Shown here: piece after piece, positions 41,750 through 49,604 of the stretch
Numbering within the stretch: the first letter of the stretch is position 1
Layout: each line of letters opens with the position of its first letter
Source: Bacillota bacterium
Lineage (GTDB): Bacteria > Bacillota > Sulfobacillia > JAIMAT01
Length of the DNA stretch: 64,000 nucleotides
Reading direction: 5' to 3'
NCBI GenBank assembly: GCA_029960955.1
Contig: JASBVS010000047.1
Coordinates: 1 to 64,000 of the forward strand
Made by a program: the position numbers and the translations under genes
The notes under the pieces: generated by a model
Databases searched by the model: none
Told to the model about the DNA's origin: nothing
What the model saw: only the letters and a program-made list of their open reading frames with translations

Positions 41750-42525
41750 GTCTCCGCCGCCTCCCCCGCGTCCTCGCCGGCCGGGCGGAAGCGGATCAGG
41801 ATCTCGGCGCCGGGCGCCTCCTGCACCGCCTCCAGCCGCCGCCGCTGGACCAGCTCGAGGAGCGCGAGGAAGGTGACCACCACCTCGCTCCGTCCCCCGC
41901 GGCGGAAGCAGGCGGAGAAGGGAAGCGAGCCCAGCCGGCGTGCCAGCGCCAGGAGCCGCCGCGCCTCCTCGCGCACGGTCAGCCGGAAGGGCTCGACGCG
42001 CACCGGCTCGCGCGCGGTGGTGGCGGCCGCCTGCCAGACGTCCCGGAAGGCCTCGATCAGCCGCTCCAGGGTGAGGCCGTCGAGGACGTCGTCCGGATCG
42101 GGCGGCCCCAGCCGCTCGGGCGCCGCGCGGCCGATCAGGTCCCGCCGCTCCTCGGCCCAGGCGCGCAGCCGCTCGGCGGCGTCGCGGAAGAGCCGGTAGC
42201 GGCTGACCTGCTCCACCAGGTCGGCCGGCGGCTCCTCCAGCTCCGGCTCGCCTTCCCCGGAGGAGCCGGGCGTCTCCGGCTCGGCGCTCCCCTCCTCGGG
42301 CAGGAGCGCCCGCGCCTTGAGCGCCAGGAGCCTGGCCGCGACCACCGCGAAGTCGCCCGCCTGGTCCGGGTCGAGGCGGCCTCCGGCGCGGAGGTAGGCC
42401 AGGAACTGGTCGGTCACCTCCGCCAGCGAGACTTCGGTGATGTCGAGCTGGCGGCTCTCCAGAAGGCGGAGCAGCAGGTCGAGCGGTCCCTCGAAGCCGT
42501 CAAGATGCAGTAGCGGCCCGGTCAC
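41746..42525 (-). CDS. scpA: Segregation and condensation protein A (kleisin)
   Basis: A 259-residue kleisin starting LLHLDGFEGPLDLLLRLLESRQLDITEVSLAEVTDQFLAYLRAG, the ScpA N-terminal SMC-binding helices. DFAVVAARLLALKARALLP follows. The C-terminal winged helix includes RSEVVVTFLALLELVQRRRLEAVQE. It bridges the SMC heads with ScpB. The GTG at 42525 lies inside the end of lysA (26-base overlap), so the segregation genes ride on the lysA transcript. Confidence 0.95.
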   Translation of the reverse strand: MTGPLLHLDGFEGPLDLLLRLLESRQLDITEVSLAEVTDQFLAYLRAGGRLDPDQAGDFAVVAARLLALKARALLPEEGSAEPETPGSSGEGEPELEEPPADLVEQVSRYRLFRDAAERLRAWAEERRDLIGRAAPERLGPPDPDDVLDGLTLERLIEAFRDVWQAAATTAREPVRVEPFRLTVREEARRLLALARRLGSLPFSACFRRGGRSEVVVTFLALLELVQRRRLEAVQEAPGAEILIRFRPAGEDAGEAAET

Positions 42526-43870
42526 CGTCGCTCGCCACCCGTTCCTCGAGCCAGGCGGGCACGGCGTCCCGCGCCCACAGATCCTCCTCGCTCTCCGGCC
42601 GGACCAGCCAGTCGGCGCGCCCGTCCGGCCCCAGCGCCAGGACGCCCGGCCGCGGGAAGCGGTTGTAGTTGGAGGCCATGCTGACCTGGTAGGCGCCCGC
42701 GGCGGGGAAGGCCAGGACGTCGCCCGGCCGGACCTCGGGCAGGAGCGCCTCCTCGACCAGGAAGTCGCCGCTCTCGCAGTACTTCCCCACCACGCGCGCG
42801 CGCACGCTCCCCGGGCGGTCGGCTGCGCCCGCGGCCAGCACCGCGTAGCTGGCGCCGTAGAGCGCGGGCCGGGGGTTGTCGCCCATGCCGCCGTCGACGG
42901 CCACGTAGGCGGGCAGACCGGGCACCCGCTTGATGGCGCCGACCCGGTAGAGCGCGACCATGGCGGGGGCGACCAGGCTGCGGCCGGGCTCGCAGGTCAG
43001 CTCGAGCCGGCCGAGATCCCGGGCGGCGGCGCCGCGCGCCAGATGCTCCCCCAGCCGGGCGAGCGTGGCGGGCACCTCCGGCGCCGGCTGCTCGGGCAGG
43101 TAGGCGATGCCGAAACCGCCGCCGATGTCGACGCGCCGGATCGGGTGGCCGCTCCGGATGCGGAGCTGTCGCGCCAGGTCGAGGAGAAGGTCGGCTGCCT
43201 CCAGGTAGGGCTGGATCTCCAGGATCTGCGAGCCGATGTGGGCGTGCAAGCCCTCCAGGTCGAGCCAGGGGTCGCCGGCGGCGCGGAGCGCCGCCTCCAG
43301 CGCCTGGCCGCTGGCCAGGTCGAAGCCGAACTTGGTGTCCTGCTGGCCCGTGCGGACGTAGCTGTGCGTGTGCGCCTCGATCCCGGGGGCGACGCGCAGC
43401 AGGACGGTGGCGCGACGCCCCCGCTGCTGCGCGAAGGCGCTGAGGCGCTCCAGCTCCAGCTCGTTGTCGACCACCACGTGGCCGACGCCCGTCTCCAGCG
43501 CGAGCGCCAGCTCGCGGTCGGACTTGTTGTTGCCGTGGAGGTAGATGCGCGCCGGGTCGAAACCGCCTGCCAGCGCGGTGCGCAGCTCGCCCGCGGAGAC
43601 CACGTCCAGCGCCAGCCCTTCCTCGTGCAGGATGCGGGCGAGGCCGACGGAGAGGAAGGCCTTGCCCGCGTAGGCGACCTCCCCGCGGAAGGGCGCCCAG
43701 GCTTCGCGGAAGAGCTGGCAGCGGCGGCGGAAGACGGCCTCCTGGAAGACGTAGAGCGGGGTCCCGTAGCGCCGGGCGAGCTCCACGGCGTCGCGGCCCT
43801 CGATGAGGAGGTGGCCGTCCGGGCCGACCGCGAGCTCCCCCCAATCGTCCGGGAACGGCTGGCGCGGCAT
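42500..43870 (-). CDS. lysA: Diaminopimelate decarboxylase
   Basis: A 456-residue PLP enzyme, with ATG 43870 chosen because homology begins near YGTPLYVFQEAVFRRRCQ. It decarboxylates meso-diaminopimelate to lysine. YAGKAFLSVGLARILHEEGLALDVVSAGEL has the PLP lysine, LEGLHAHIGSQI and RRVDIGGGFGIAY the cofactor and glycine loops, and GKYCESGDFL the substrate cysteine and aspartate region. Adjacency to spoVAF is as in B. subtilis. A sigma-A promoter at 43918-43946 lies just upstream. Confidence 0.95.
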   Translation of the reverse strand: MPRQPFPDDWGELAVGPDGHLLIEGRDAVELARRYGTPLYVFQEAVFRRRCQLFREAWAPFRGEVAYAGKAFLSVGLARILHEEGLALDVVSAGELRTALAGGFDPARIYLHGNNKSDRELALALETGVGHVVVDNELELERLSAFAQQRGRRATVLLRVAPGIEAHTHSYVRTGQQDTKFGFDLASGQALEAALRAAGDPWLDLEGLHAHIGSQILEIQPYLEAADLLLDLARQLRIRSGHPIRRVDIGGGFGIAYLPEQPAPEVPATLARLGEHLARGAAARDLGRLELTCEPGRSLVAPAMVALYRVGAIKRVPGLPAYVAVDGGMGDNPRPALYGASYAVLAAGAADRPGSVRARVVGKYCESGDFLVEEALLPEVRPGDVLAFPAAGAYQVSMASNYNRFPRPGVLALGPDGRADWLVRPESEEDLWARDAVPAWLEERVASDGDRAATAS

Positions 43871-43917
43871 GCGGTTCCGGTCACTCCCGTCCCATCGACC
43901 GTGGGCAAGTCGGCGCC

Positions 43918-43946
43918 ATGCTACCATGCGCGCCCAGGGCGGTCAA
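43918..43946 (-). promoter_or_regulatory. Sigma-A-type promoter of lysA
   Basis: On the minus strand TTGACC (43941-43946) and TAGCAT (43918-43923) are 17 bases apart. Transcription would begin near 43911, about 40 bases before the lysA ATG. The -35 overlaps the last codons of spoVAF, so vegetative lysA expression is separated from the sporulation operon. Confidence 0.75.
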
Positions 43947-45520
43947 TTTCGGTCGCCGGCCCTCCGCCGCAGGCGGATCTGCGGCAGGCGCGGCCGGCCC
44001 GGTGCCACGGCGGGCTGGCGGTCGGGGTCGACCGGCCGGAGGCGCGCCGGGCGCTGGCGGGTGCGCGGCGCCGGCAGCCGGAGGGCGACGTTGCGCAGCG
44101 AGGCCCAGTCGGGCGGCAGGTAGGGCCAGAGGTAGGGTACGCCGAAGCTGCGCGCGCGGACGACGAGAAGGAACTCGAGGACGGCGCCCACCACGAGCCC
44201 GTACCAGTCCCCGGCCCAGACGAGCAGGATGAGGAGGACGCGCATCAGGCGGACCGAGTGGCCCAGCTCCGGGCTCGGGATGGTGAAGGTGCCCACGGCG
44301 GCGACGGTGGCGTAGAGGATCGCCTCCGCCGTGAAGAGCCCCACCTGGACGGCCAGCTGGCCGATGAGGACGGCGCCGATGACGCCCAGCGCGGTCGAGA
44401 GCGCGTTGGGCGTGTGGATCAGGGCCAGGCGGATGAACTCCAGGCCCACCTCGGCGATCAGGAACTGGGCGGCCAGCGGCAGCGCCCCCGGCTTCTTCGG
44501 CCCCAGCCAGTGCGCCCAGGCGGGGAGGGCGCGGGCGTGCGTGGCCAGGACGATCCAGACCGGCACCAGCAGCCACGCCGCCAGCAGCCCGAGGTAGCGC
44601 GCGAAGCGGACGGCCATGCCGGGGATCGCCGTCTCGTGGAACTCCTCCGGATGCTGCATCAGCTGCGGCAGCGTGGCCGGCAGGATCACGGCCACCGGCG
44701 AGGTGTCGACCAGGATGACCGCCTGGCCCTCCAGGAGCTGGGCGGCGGCCACGTCGGGCCGCTCCGTGTAGCGCACCTGGGGGAAAGGGAACCAGGCTTG
44801 CTCGCGCCCCTCGAGGAACTCCTCGAGGCTGTGTTCGGCCATGGGGAGCGCGTCGATGCGGACGGCGTCCAGTCGTTTCCGGATCTGCTCCACCAGGTCC
44901 GGCTGGGTGATGTCCTGGACGTAGAGCAGCGCCACCTGGGTCTGGGAGCGGCGCCCCAGGAAGAAGGTCTCGATGCGCAGGTTCTTGTCCCGCAGGCGGC
45001 GCCGGATGAGCGCCGTGTTCTGGACGATGGTCTCGGTGAAGCCGTCCTTCGGTCCGCGCAGGACCTTCTCCAGGTCGGGCTCGGAGGGCTGGCGCGCGGG
45101 GTACTTCCTGACGTCGATGAAGATCGCCTGGTCGAGGCCGTCGACGAAGAGGACGGCGCCGCCGGAGAGGATCTCCATCATCGCCTGGGCCCAGCTCGAC
45201 TCGGCCTGTCCCTCCGCGAAGGGGATGTACCGGCGGATCAGCTGCCCGGCCTCGAGCGGCCCCTTCTCGGGCGCCTTGGCTTTGAGCAGGGTGCGGACCG
45301 TCTGCTGGAGCGTGGGCTCGTCGACCAGACCGTCGATGGCCACGATCAGCGCCTCGCGCCCGGCCACCTGCAGGTTCTGCTTGATGACGTCGAAGCTGTT
45401 CCCCAGCTCGCGGTCGAGCGTGCGGCGGACGGTGGCCAGGGAGGGGCTCACCTTCTCCAGCGCCCACTCCTTCCCCTGGCCGGGCGTCTGCGTGCTTCCC
45501 GGGTCGGCCGTCGCGACCAC
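43943..45520 (-). CDS. spoVAF: SpoVAF/GerA-family spore membrane protein
   Basis: A 525-residue protein of the GerAA/SpoVAF family. The soluble N-terminal half contains LSGGAVLFVDGLDQAIFIDVRKYPARQPSEPDLEKVLRGPKDGFTETIVQNTALIRRRLRD, a signature of the family. The C-terminal half has about five membrane helices from IPGMAVRFARYLGLLAAWLLVPVW. A Pro/Arg-rich tail ends the protein. SpoVAF acts with the SpoVA channel and germination receptors in release of spore contents. It ends the spoVA operon, directly before lysA. Confidence 0.93.
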   Translation of the reverse strand: MVATADPGSTQTPGQGKEWALEKVSPSLATVRRTLDRELGNSFDVIKQNLQVAGREALIVAIDGLVDEPTLQQTVRTLLKAKAPEKGPLEAGQLIRRYIPFAEGQAESSWAQAMMEILSGGAVLFVDGLDQAIFIDVRKYPARQPSEPDLEKVLRGPKDGFTETIVQNTALIRRRLRDKNLRIETFFLGRRSQTQVALLYVQDITQPDLVEQIRKRLDAVRIDALPMAEHSLEEFLEGREQAWFPFPQVRYTERPDVAAAQLLEGQAVILVDTSPVAVILPATLPQLMQHPEEFHETAIPGMAVRFARYLGLLAAWLLVPVWIVLATHARALPAWAHWLGPKKPGALPLAAQFLIAEVGLEFIRLALIHTPNALSTALGVIGAVLIGQLAVQVGLFTAEAILYATVAAVGTFTIPSPELGHSVRLMRVLLILLVWAGDWYGLVVGAVLEFLLVVRARSFGVPYLWPYLPPDWASLRNVALRLPAPRTRQRPARLRPVDPDRQPAVAPGRPRLPQIRLRRRAGDRN

Positions 45521-45574
45521 CCCCTTCCCGCTCTGCGCGATCCCGTGCTCCGGCCCGCGCCGCGCCCTCGGCCC

Positions 45575-45925
45575 TCAGGCCTTGGGCTGGGCCAGCAGCG
45601 CGACCAGGTAGCTGAAGGCGATGGCGACGGTGACGCCGACCGCCGCCGCCTCCAGCCCGCCGCTGAAGATGCCGAGCCATCCGTTGCGGGCGATGTCGGC
45701 GATGGTGCCCTGGACGAGCACGTGGCCGAAGCCGGTCAGCGGCACGGTGGCGCCGGCCCCGGCCAGGCGGACCAGCGGCGTGTAGAGGCCGAGGAGGCTG
45801 GCCACGCCGCCCAGCACGACGAAGCCGACCAGCGTCTGCGCGGGCGTCAGCCGAGCGACGTCGACCACCAGCTGCGCCAGCGCCGAGAGCGCCCCGCCGA
45901 CGAGAAAGGCCCAGAGAAAGGTCAC
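45575..45925 (-). CDS. spoVAE: Stage V sporulation protein AE (SpoVAEb type)
   Basis: The GTG at 45925 overlaps the spoVAD stop (GTGA) and yields 116 residues, the length of SpoVAEb. Four hydrophobic helices are present, with LVGFVVLGGVASLLGLYTPLVRLAGAGATVPLTGFGHVLVQGTIADIARNGWLGIFSGGLEAA containing the conserved GAGATVPLTGFG motif. It is a component of the dipicolinic-acid channel in the spore inner membrane. It is a paralogue of SpoVAC. Confidence 0.95.
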   Translation of the reverse strand: MTFLWAFLVGGALSALAQLVVDVARLTPAQTLVGFVVLGGVASLLGLYTPLVRLAGAGATVPLTGFGHVLVQGTIADIARNGWLGIFSGGLEAAAVGVTVAIAFSYLVALLAQPKA

Positions 45926-46950
45926 TCTCCACCCGCTCCCCACTCGATCGAGACCGCGTGCGCCACGCACGGGATCGACTCGCCCTGGTGGTAGCTGGTC
46001 GGGCTGAAGAGCGCGCCGGTCGAGACCAGGAGGAGGCTGCGCAGGTTGCCCGCCAGCATCTCGCGGTAGAGGTAGCCGGTTGTCACCAGGGCCGAGCAGG
46101 CGGTCCCCGACCCGCCTGCACCGATCCCCTGGGCGCGGTCGTAGAGGAGGACGCCGCAGTCGGCCGCCGCCTCGCCCAGGTCGTAGCCCTGGTCGCGGAC
46201 GAGGTCCGCGGCGATCGGCAGGCCGTAGCTTCCCAGGTCGCCGGTGGCGACCAGGTCGTAGTCCTGCGGGCTCCGGCCCGAGTCGCGCAGGTGGTGGACG
46301 ATGGTGTCGGCGGCGGCCGCCGCCATCGCCGCGCCCAGGTCGAAGGGGTCCTTCACGCCCATGTCGATCACCCGGCCCACCGTGGCCATGGTCAGGCGCG
46401 GTCCCTCCCCCCCGGCCGTGAGCAGCGCGGCCGCGGCCCCCGTGGCCGTCCAGGTGGCGGTGGCGGGCCGCTGGTAGCCGAACTCCACCGGGTAGCGGAA
46501 CTGGCGCTCCGCCGCCTCGTGGTGGCTGGAGACGGCCACGCCCACCCGCCGCGCGTAGCCGCCGTCGATCAGGAGCGCCCCCACCGCCAGCGCCTCGGCC
46601 CATGTGGCGCAGGCGCCGAAGAGACCCAGGAAGGGGCGGTCGACGGCCCGCGCGGCGAAGGAGGAGGCGCCCAGCTGGTTGATCAGGTCGCCGGCCACGA
46701 GGTAGTCCAGGTCCTCGGTCTTCAGCCTCCGCTTGCCCAGCAGCAGGTCGACCGCTTGGCGCAGGAAGGTCGCCTCGGCGCTCTCCCAGGTCGGATGTCC
46801 GAAGAGCTTGTCCCGGACGACGCGATCGAAGTAGCTCGCCAGCGGACCCTGCCCTTCCACCGGACCGGCCACCGAGGCGGCCGCCTCGATGGCGACGGGG
46901 GTGCGGAAGGCCAGGGTGAAGCTGCCCACTCTCCGCTCCGCGGACTCCAC
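45922..46950 (-). CDS. spoVAD: Stage V sporulation protein AD
   Basis: The GTG at 46950 behind GGGGAGGGGAGAG gives 342 residues, close to B. subtilis SpoVAD (338). The thiolase-like fold is visible in DYLVAGDLINQLGASSFAARAVDRPFLGLFGACATWAEALAVGALLIDGGYARRVGVAVSSHHEAAERQFRYPVEFGYQRP and GSGTACSALVTTGYLYREM. SpoVAD binds dipicolinic acid on the soluble face of the channel. Upstream codons in the same frame overlap spoVAC and are discarded. Confidence 0.96.
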   Translation of the reverse strand: MESAERRVGSFTLAFRTPVAIEAAASVAGPVEGQGPLASYFDRVVRDKLFGHPTWESAEATFLRQAVDLLLGKRRLKTEDLDYLVAGDLINQLGASSFAARAVDRPFLGLFGACATWAEALAVGALLIDGGYARRVGVAVSSHHEAAERQFRYPVEFGYQRPATATWTATGAAAALLTAGGEGPRLTMATVGRVIDMGVKDPFDLGAAMAAAAADTIVHHLRDSGRSPQDYDLVATGDLGSYGLPIAADLVRDQGYDLGEAAADCGVLLYDRAQGIGAGGSGTACSALVTTGYLYREMLAGNLRSLLLVSTGALFSPTSYHQGESIPCVAHAVSIEWGAGGE

Positions 46951-46982
46951 GGCTCTCCCCTCCCCGACCGCGCGACGGGCGC

Positions 46983-47441
46983 TCAGCGTGGCGCGTAAAG
47001 GATGTAGTAGGCGGTTCCGGCGGCGACCGCGGTCAGCAGCCCGTAGAGCAGGACCGGCCCGGCCAGCTGGAAGAGGCGGCCTCCGACGCCGAAGACCCAG
47101 CCGTCGCGCTTGTACTCCATGGCCGGCGCCACCATGGCGTTGGCGAAGCCGGTGACGGGCAGGCTGGCCCCCATGCCGCCGAAACGGGCCACGCGGTCCC
47201 AGAGACCGAGCCCGGTCAGGACCGCCCCGAGGGCGATCATCGCGGCGGTGGCGGGCGTGGCGGACGTCTCGGGCGAGAGGCGGAGCCAGGCCATGAAGCC
47301 CTGGCGGACGGCCTCGCCCACCAGGCAGATCAGCCCGCCGACCAGGAAGGCCCGCGCGGCGTTGGCCAGCACGGGCCGGCGCGGGGCGTGCCGCCTGCGC
47401 ACCGCCTCGAAACGAAGGCGGTCGACCTTGGTCGCCTCCAT
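46983..47441 (-). CDS. spoVAC: Stage V sporulation protein AC
   Basis: A 152-residue membrane protein. A charged N-terminus (MEATKVDRLRFEAVRRRHAPRRPVLANAARAFLVGGLICLVGEAVRQGF) is followed by four helices; LWDRVARFGGMGASLPVTGFANAMVAPAMEYKRDGWVFGVGGRLFQLAGPVLLYG is the family signature. SpoVAC is a mechanosensitive component of the spore dipicolinic-acid channel. It is preceded by the dodecin gene, four bases away, and no spoVAA or spoVAB is present. Confidence 0.95.
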   Translation of the reverse strand: MEATKVDRLRFEAVRRRHAPRRPVLANAARAFLVGGLICLVGEAVRQGFMAWLRLSPETSATPATAAMIALGAVLTGLGLWDRVARFGGMGASLPVTGFANAMVAPAMEYKRDGWVFGVGGRLFQLAGPVLLYGLLTAVAAGTAYYILYAPR

Positions 47442-47444
47442 GGA

Positions 47445-47864
47445 TCAGGCGCCTCCCCGGCGGCTGGGGTCGACGACGAAGGCCACCTTGACATTGGCCT
47501 TGAACTCGGTCAGCCGGTTGTTGCGGACGTTGGCGGTGGCGTTGAGCACCTCCACGCCGGTGATGTGATCGACGGTCCTGGCCGCCTCGTCGATGGCGTT
47601 CTGGACCGCTTCCTGCCAGCTGTTGGGCGACTCGCCGACCAGCTCGATGATCTTGACGACGGCCACGGCCTCCACCTCCCGCTTCGGCGCGGGCGCCGCC
47701 TCCACCAGGACGGCTCCCGCATGGTCGGGCCGGGCGCGGGCGGGGTGCAGGGCGTACCACGCCACGGCGGCGAGGCCGACGGCCGCCGCCAGCGCGGCCG
47801 CGAGAAGCGCGCGCCGGCCGCGACCGCCGGTCCGGTTCGCCCCTCCCACCGACACCCGTTTCAC
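47445..47864 (-). CDS. Membrane-anchored dodecin-family protein heading the spoVA operon
   Basis: The 139-residue product has a basic N-terminus, one hydrophobic helix (about residues 18-42), a short Pro/Arg spacer and a dodecin domain (about residues 67-133): VVKIIELVGESPNSWQEAVQNAIDEAARTVDHITGV and NRLTEFKANVKVAFVVD. Dodecins are normally free 65-75 residue proteins that form hollow dodecamers storing flavin. The tryptophan that stacks on flavin in canonical members (the WFEV motif) is replaced here (TGVEV), so flavin binding may be lost. GTG 47864 is the outermost start; a CATACTA element lies only nine bases before it, so translation may begin further in. Confidence 0.8.
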   Translation of the reverse strand: MKRVSVGGANRTGGRGRRALLAAALAAAVGLAAVAWYALHPARARPDHAGAVLVEAAPAPKREVEAVAVVKIIELVGESPNSWQEAVQNAIDEAARTVDHITGVEVLNATANVRNNRLTEFKANVKVAFVVDPSRRGGA

Positions 47865-47872
47865 CCAGGTCG

Positions 47873-47879
47873 TAGTATG
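47873..47879 (-). promoter_or_regulatory. Candidate sigma-G/F -10 element of the dodecin-spoVA operon
   Basis: CATACTA on the minus strand is a full match to the forespore sigma-G/sigma-F -10 consensus, and spoVA is sigma-G dependent in B. subtilis. The -35 region (about 47896-47902) is not a good match. Transcription would start near 47866, almost at the first possible start codon. Confidence 0.5.
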
Positions 47880-47880
47880 G

Positions 47881-47954
47881 CCGCCGGCCGGAGCACTCTT
47901 GCGCCGCCGGCGGCGCGCGCGAAGGCCGGCGCGGAGGACACCTCCGGCCGGCGG
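47881..47954 (-). terminator. Large inverted repeats between sigF and the spoVA operon
   Basis: CCGCCGGCCGGAG (47881-47893) is the exact reverse complement of CTCCGGCCGGCGG (47942-47954), and the loop between holds the perfect 16-bp palindrome GCGCCGCCGGCGGCGC (47901-47916). The structure begins right after the sigF stop. It probably terminates or attenuates the spoIIA transcript, without a T-run. Confidence 0.45.
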
Positions 47955-47955
47955 C

Positions 47956-48732
47956 CTAGGAGGTGCCGAGCATCTCGCGCAGGTGCCGCAGGGCGCGCCG
48001 TTCCAGGCGCGAGACGTGGACCTGGCTGAGGCCGAGCCGTTCGGCCACCTGCTGCTGGGTCATCTCCCGGAAGAAGCGGAGATGGAGGAGGAGCCGCTCG
48101 CGCGGATCGAGGCGGGCGAGCGCCTGGCGCAGCTCGAGCGAATCGAGCCAGTCGGACTCGGGGGAGTCGCCGCCGACCAGGGCGGCCAGCGTGCTTCCTC
48201 CCGGTTCGTCGTTCTCCAGCGGCGCATCGAGCGAGCGGACCGCCTCGCGCGCCGCCAGCGCCTCCACCAGGCGGTCGCGCTCGACGCCCAGGCGGCGGGC
48301 CAACTCCTCCACGCCCGGGCTCCGCCCCTCGGCCTGGGCCAGCTCGGCCTCCAGGCTCCGCGCCTTGCGGGCGAGTTCCTGCAGGTCGCGGGAGACGTGG
48401 AGCGCCGCGGAGGAGCGCAGGTAGCCGCGCAGCTCGCCGAGGATGGTGGGTACCGCGTAGGTGGAGAAGCGCGTCCCGCGTTCGGGGTCGAAGCCGTCGA
48501 TGGCCTTGAGCAGCCCCACGACGCCCACCTGCAGGAGGTCCTCCCGCTCCTCCCGCGAGGCGGGCAGCCGCTCGATCAGGCTGCGAACCAGGGGAAGGTT
48601 CAGCTCGACCAGGCGGTCGCGGGCCGAGCGGTCACCCTGGCGCAGGCGGCGGAAGAGCTCCTCGCGCTCCGCCTCGGCCCCGGGTCCGCCCGACCCCCCG
48701 CCGGCGGGCCGGGCGGCTTCGGCCGGCGCCAC
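47956..48732 (-). CDS. sigF: RNA polymerase sigma factor SigF (forespore)
   Basis: A 258-residue sigma-70-type factor. Region 2 is readable as LVELNLPLVRSLIERLPASREEREDLLQVGVVGLLKAIDGFDPERGTRFSTYAVPTILGELRGYLR, region 3 as the following helices, and region 4 as MTQQQVAERLGLSQVHVSRLERRALRHLREML. Its position as third gene after spoIIAA and spoIIAB identifies it as SigF rather than SigG. It directs the first forespore-specific transcription after asymmetric division. The N-terminal 20 residues are a Gly/Ala-rich extension. Confidence 0.95.
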   Translation of the reverse strand: MAPAEAARPAGGGSGGPGAEAEREELFRRLRQGDRSARDRLVELNLPLVRSLIERLPASREEREDLLQVGVVGLLKAIDGFDPERGTRFSTYAVPTILGELRGYLRSSAALHVSRDLQELARKARSLEAELAQAEGRSPGVEELARRLGVERDRLVEALAAREAVRSLDAPLENDEPGGSTLAALVGGDSPESDWLDSLELRQALARLDPRERLLLHLRFFREMTQQQVAERLGLSQVHVSRLERRALRHLREMLGTS

Positions 48733-48738
48733 CGCGGC

Positions 48739-49215
48739 TCACCCGGCCGACCCGGCCACTCCGGCCGTGCTCGCGTCCTGCGCCTGCAACCGCTTGACCA
48801 GCCGGACGCGCGTCCCCTGCCCGAGCCGCGACTCCACCTCCACCCCGTCGGCGAAGGACTCCATGAAGGCGAAGCCGAGCCCCATGCGGTCGGGGGCGGT
48901 GGTGAAGGCCGGCTCGCGGGCGCGTTCCACGTCCTCGATGCCGCGGCCCCAGTCGACCACCTCCACCTCGATCCGGTCCGGGTAGAGGAGGCCGTGCACC
49001 TGCAGGAGGCGCTCCTCGGGCGCCACCTCCGTCCCGGCGTAGGCGTGCAGGACGACGTTGGTCACCGCCTCGGAGACGGCCACCTTCAGCTCCTCCACGT
49101 CGCTGACGCTGAAGGGGAGTTGCGCCGCGAAGCCGGCCACCACCAGGCGGGCGAGGCCGACGTTCTCCGGCAGGGCGGGCATGTCCAGGATGAAACGGTT
49201 CGTCTCAGCGGCCAC
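48739..49215 (-). CDS. spoIIAB: Anti-sigma F factor and SpoIIAA kinase SpoIIAB
   Basis: A 158-residue GHKL-fold serine kinase. The N-box is EELKVAVSEAVTNVVLHAY, the ATP-lid region VVDWGRGIEDVERAREP and the G-loop RMGLGFAFMESFADGVEV. SpoIIAB holds SigF inactive and phosphorylates SpoIIAA. It overlaps spoIIAA by 11 bases and ends six bases before sigF. The C-terminal ten residues after the domain are an Ala/Gly tail. Confidence 0.95.
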   Translation of the reverse strand: MAAETNRFILDMPALPENVGLARLVVAGFAAQLPFSVSDVEELKVAVSEAVTNVVLHAYAGTEVAPEERLLQVHGLLYPDRIEVEVVDWGRGIEDVERAREPAFTTAPDRMGLGFAFMESFADGVEVESRLGQGTRVRLVKRLQAQDASTAGVAGSAG

Positions 49216-49576
49216 CGGCCTGCACCCCGTCGCGACCCGGCCCGACCGGCGGCGCCTCGAGCACCTCGAGCGCCCGCGTCAGGCCCGCCAGCTCCAGGAT
49301 GGAGCGGACGCGTCCGCCGGGAGCGAGCAGGCGGAGCGCCCCGCCGCGCTCGCGGAGCGCGCGGTGGCGCCCGAGGAGCGCGCCCAGCCCGCTCGAGTCG
49401 ATGAAGCTGACCTGCGAGAGGTCGGCCAGCACCCGGGTGACCCCGTAGCGGGCGACCGCCGCCTCCAGGCGATCCCGGAAGAGGGGGGCCGTGTGCAGGT
49501 CCATCTCGCCCTCCAGGCGCAGGATCACCTGACGGCCGTCGAAGCTTTCACGGATCTCCATCGGAGTGACGAACAC
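49205..49576 (-). CDS. spoIIAA: Anti-anti-sigma factor SpoIIAA
   Basis: A 123-residue STAS-domain protein: VILRLEGEMDLHTAPLFRDRLEAAVARYGVTRVLADLSQVSFIDSSGLGALLGRHRALRERGG. The DSSG stretch (residues 60-63) holds the serine phosphorylated by SpoIIAB; the unphosphorylated form frees SigF. GTG 49576 has GGAGG at a five-base spacing; ATG 49561 (MEIRESFDG) is the alternative. A hairpin in the leader overlaps that ribosome binding site. Confidence 0.94.
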   Translation of the reverse strand: MFVTPMEIRESFDGRQVILRLEGEMDLHTAPLFRDRLEAAVARYGVTRVLADLSQVSFIDSSGLGALLGRHRALRERGGALRLLAPGGRVRSILELAGLTRALEVLEAPPVGPGRDGVQAGGR

Positions 49577-49582
49577 CCCCTC

Positions 49583-49604
49583 CTCCGCCGTCCTTTCGGC
49601 GGAG
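49583..49604 (-). promoter_or_regulatory. Leader hairpin overlapping the spoIIAA ribosome binding site
   Basis: On the minus strand CTCCGCCG (49597-49604), a six-base loop and CGGCGGAG (49583-49590) form a perfect stem whose 3' arm contains the first part of the GGAGGAGG ribosome binding site. Upstream, CAGGAAA resembles a sigma-H -35 and CGAAAG a weak -10. It may be a translational control element, or part of a terminator between dacF and spoIIAA. Confidence 0.35.

Noticed and set aside
45922-47760. Long frame that would extend SpoVAD by about 270 codons
   Set aside because: The extension reads through spoVAC and the dodecin gene out of frame. A strong ribosome binding site precedes GTG 46950.
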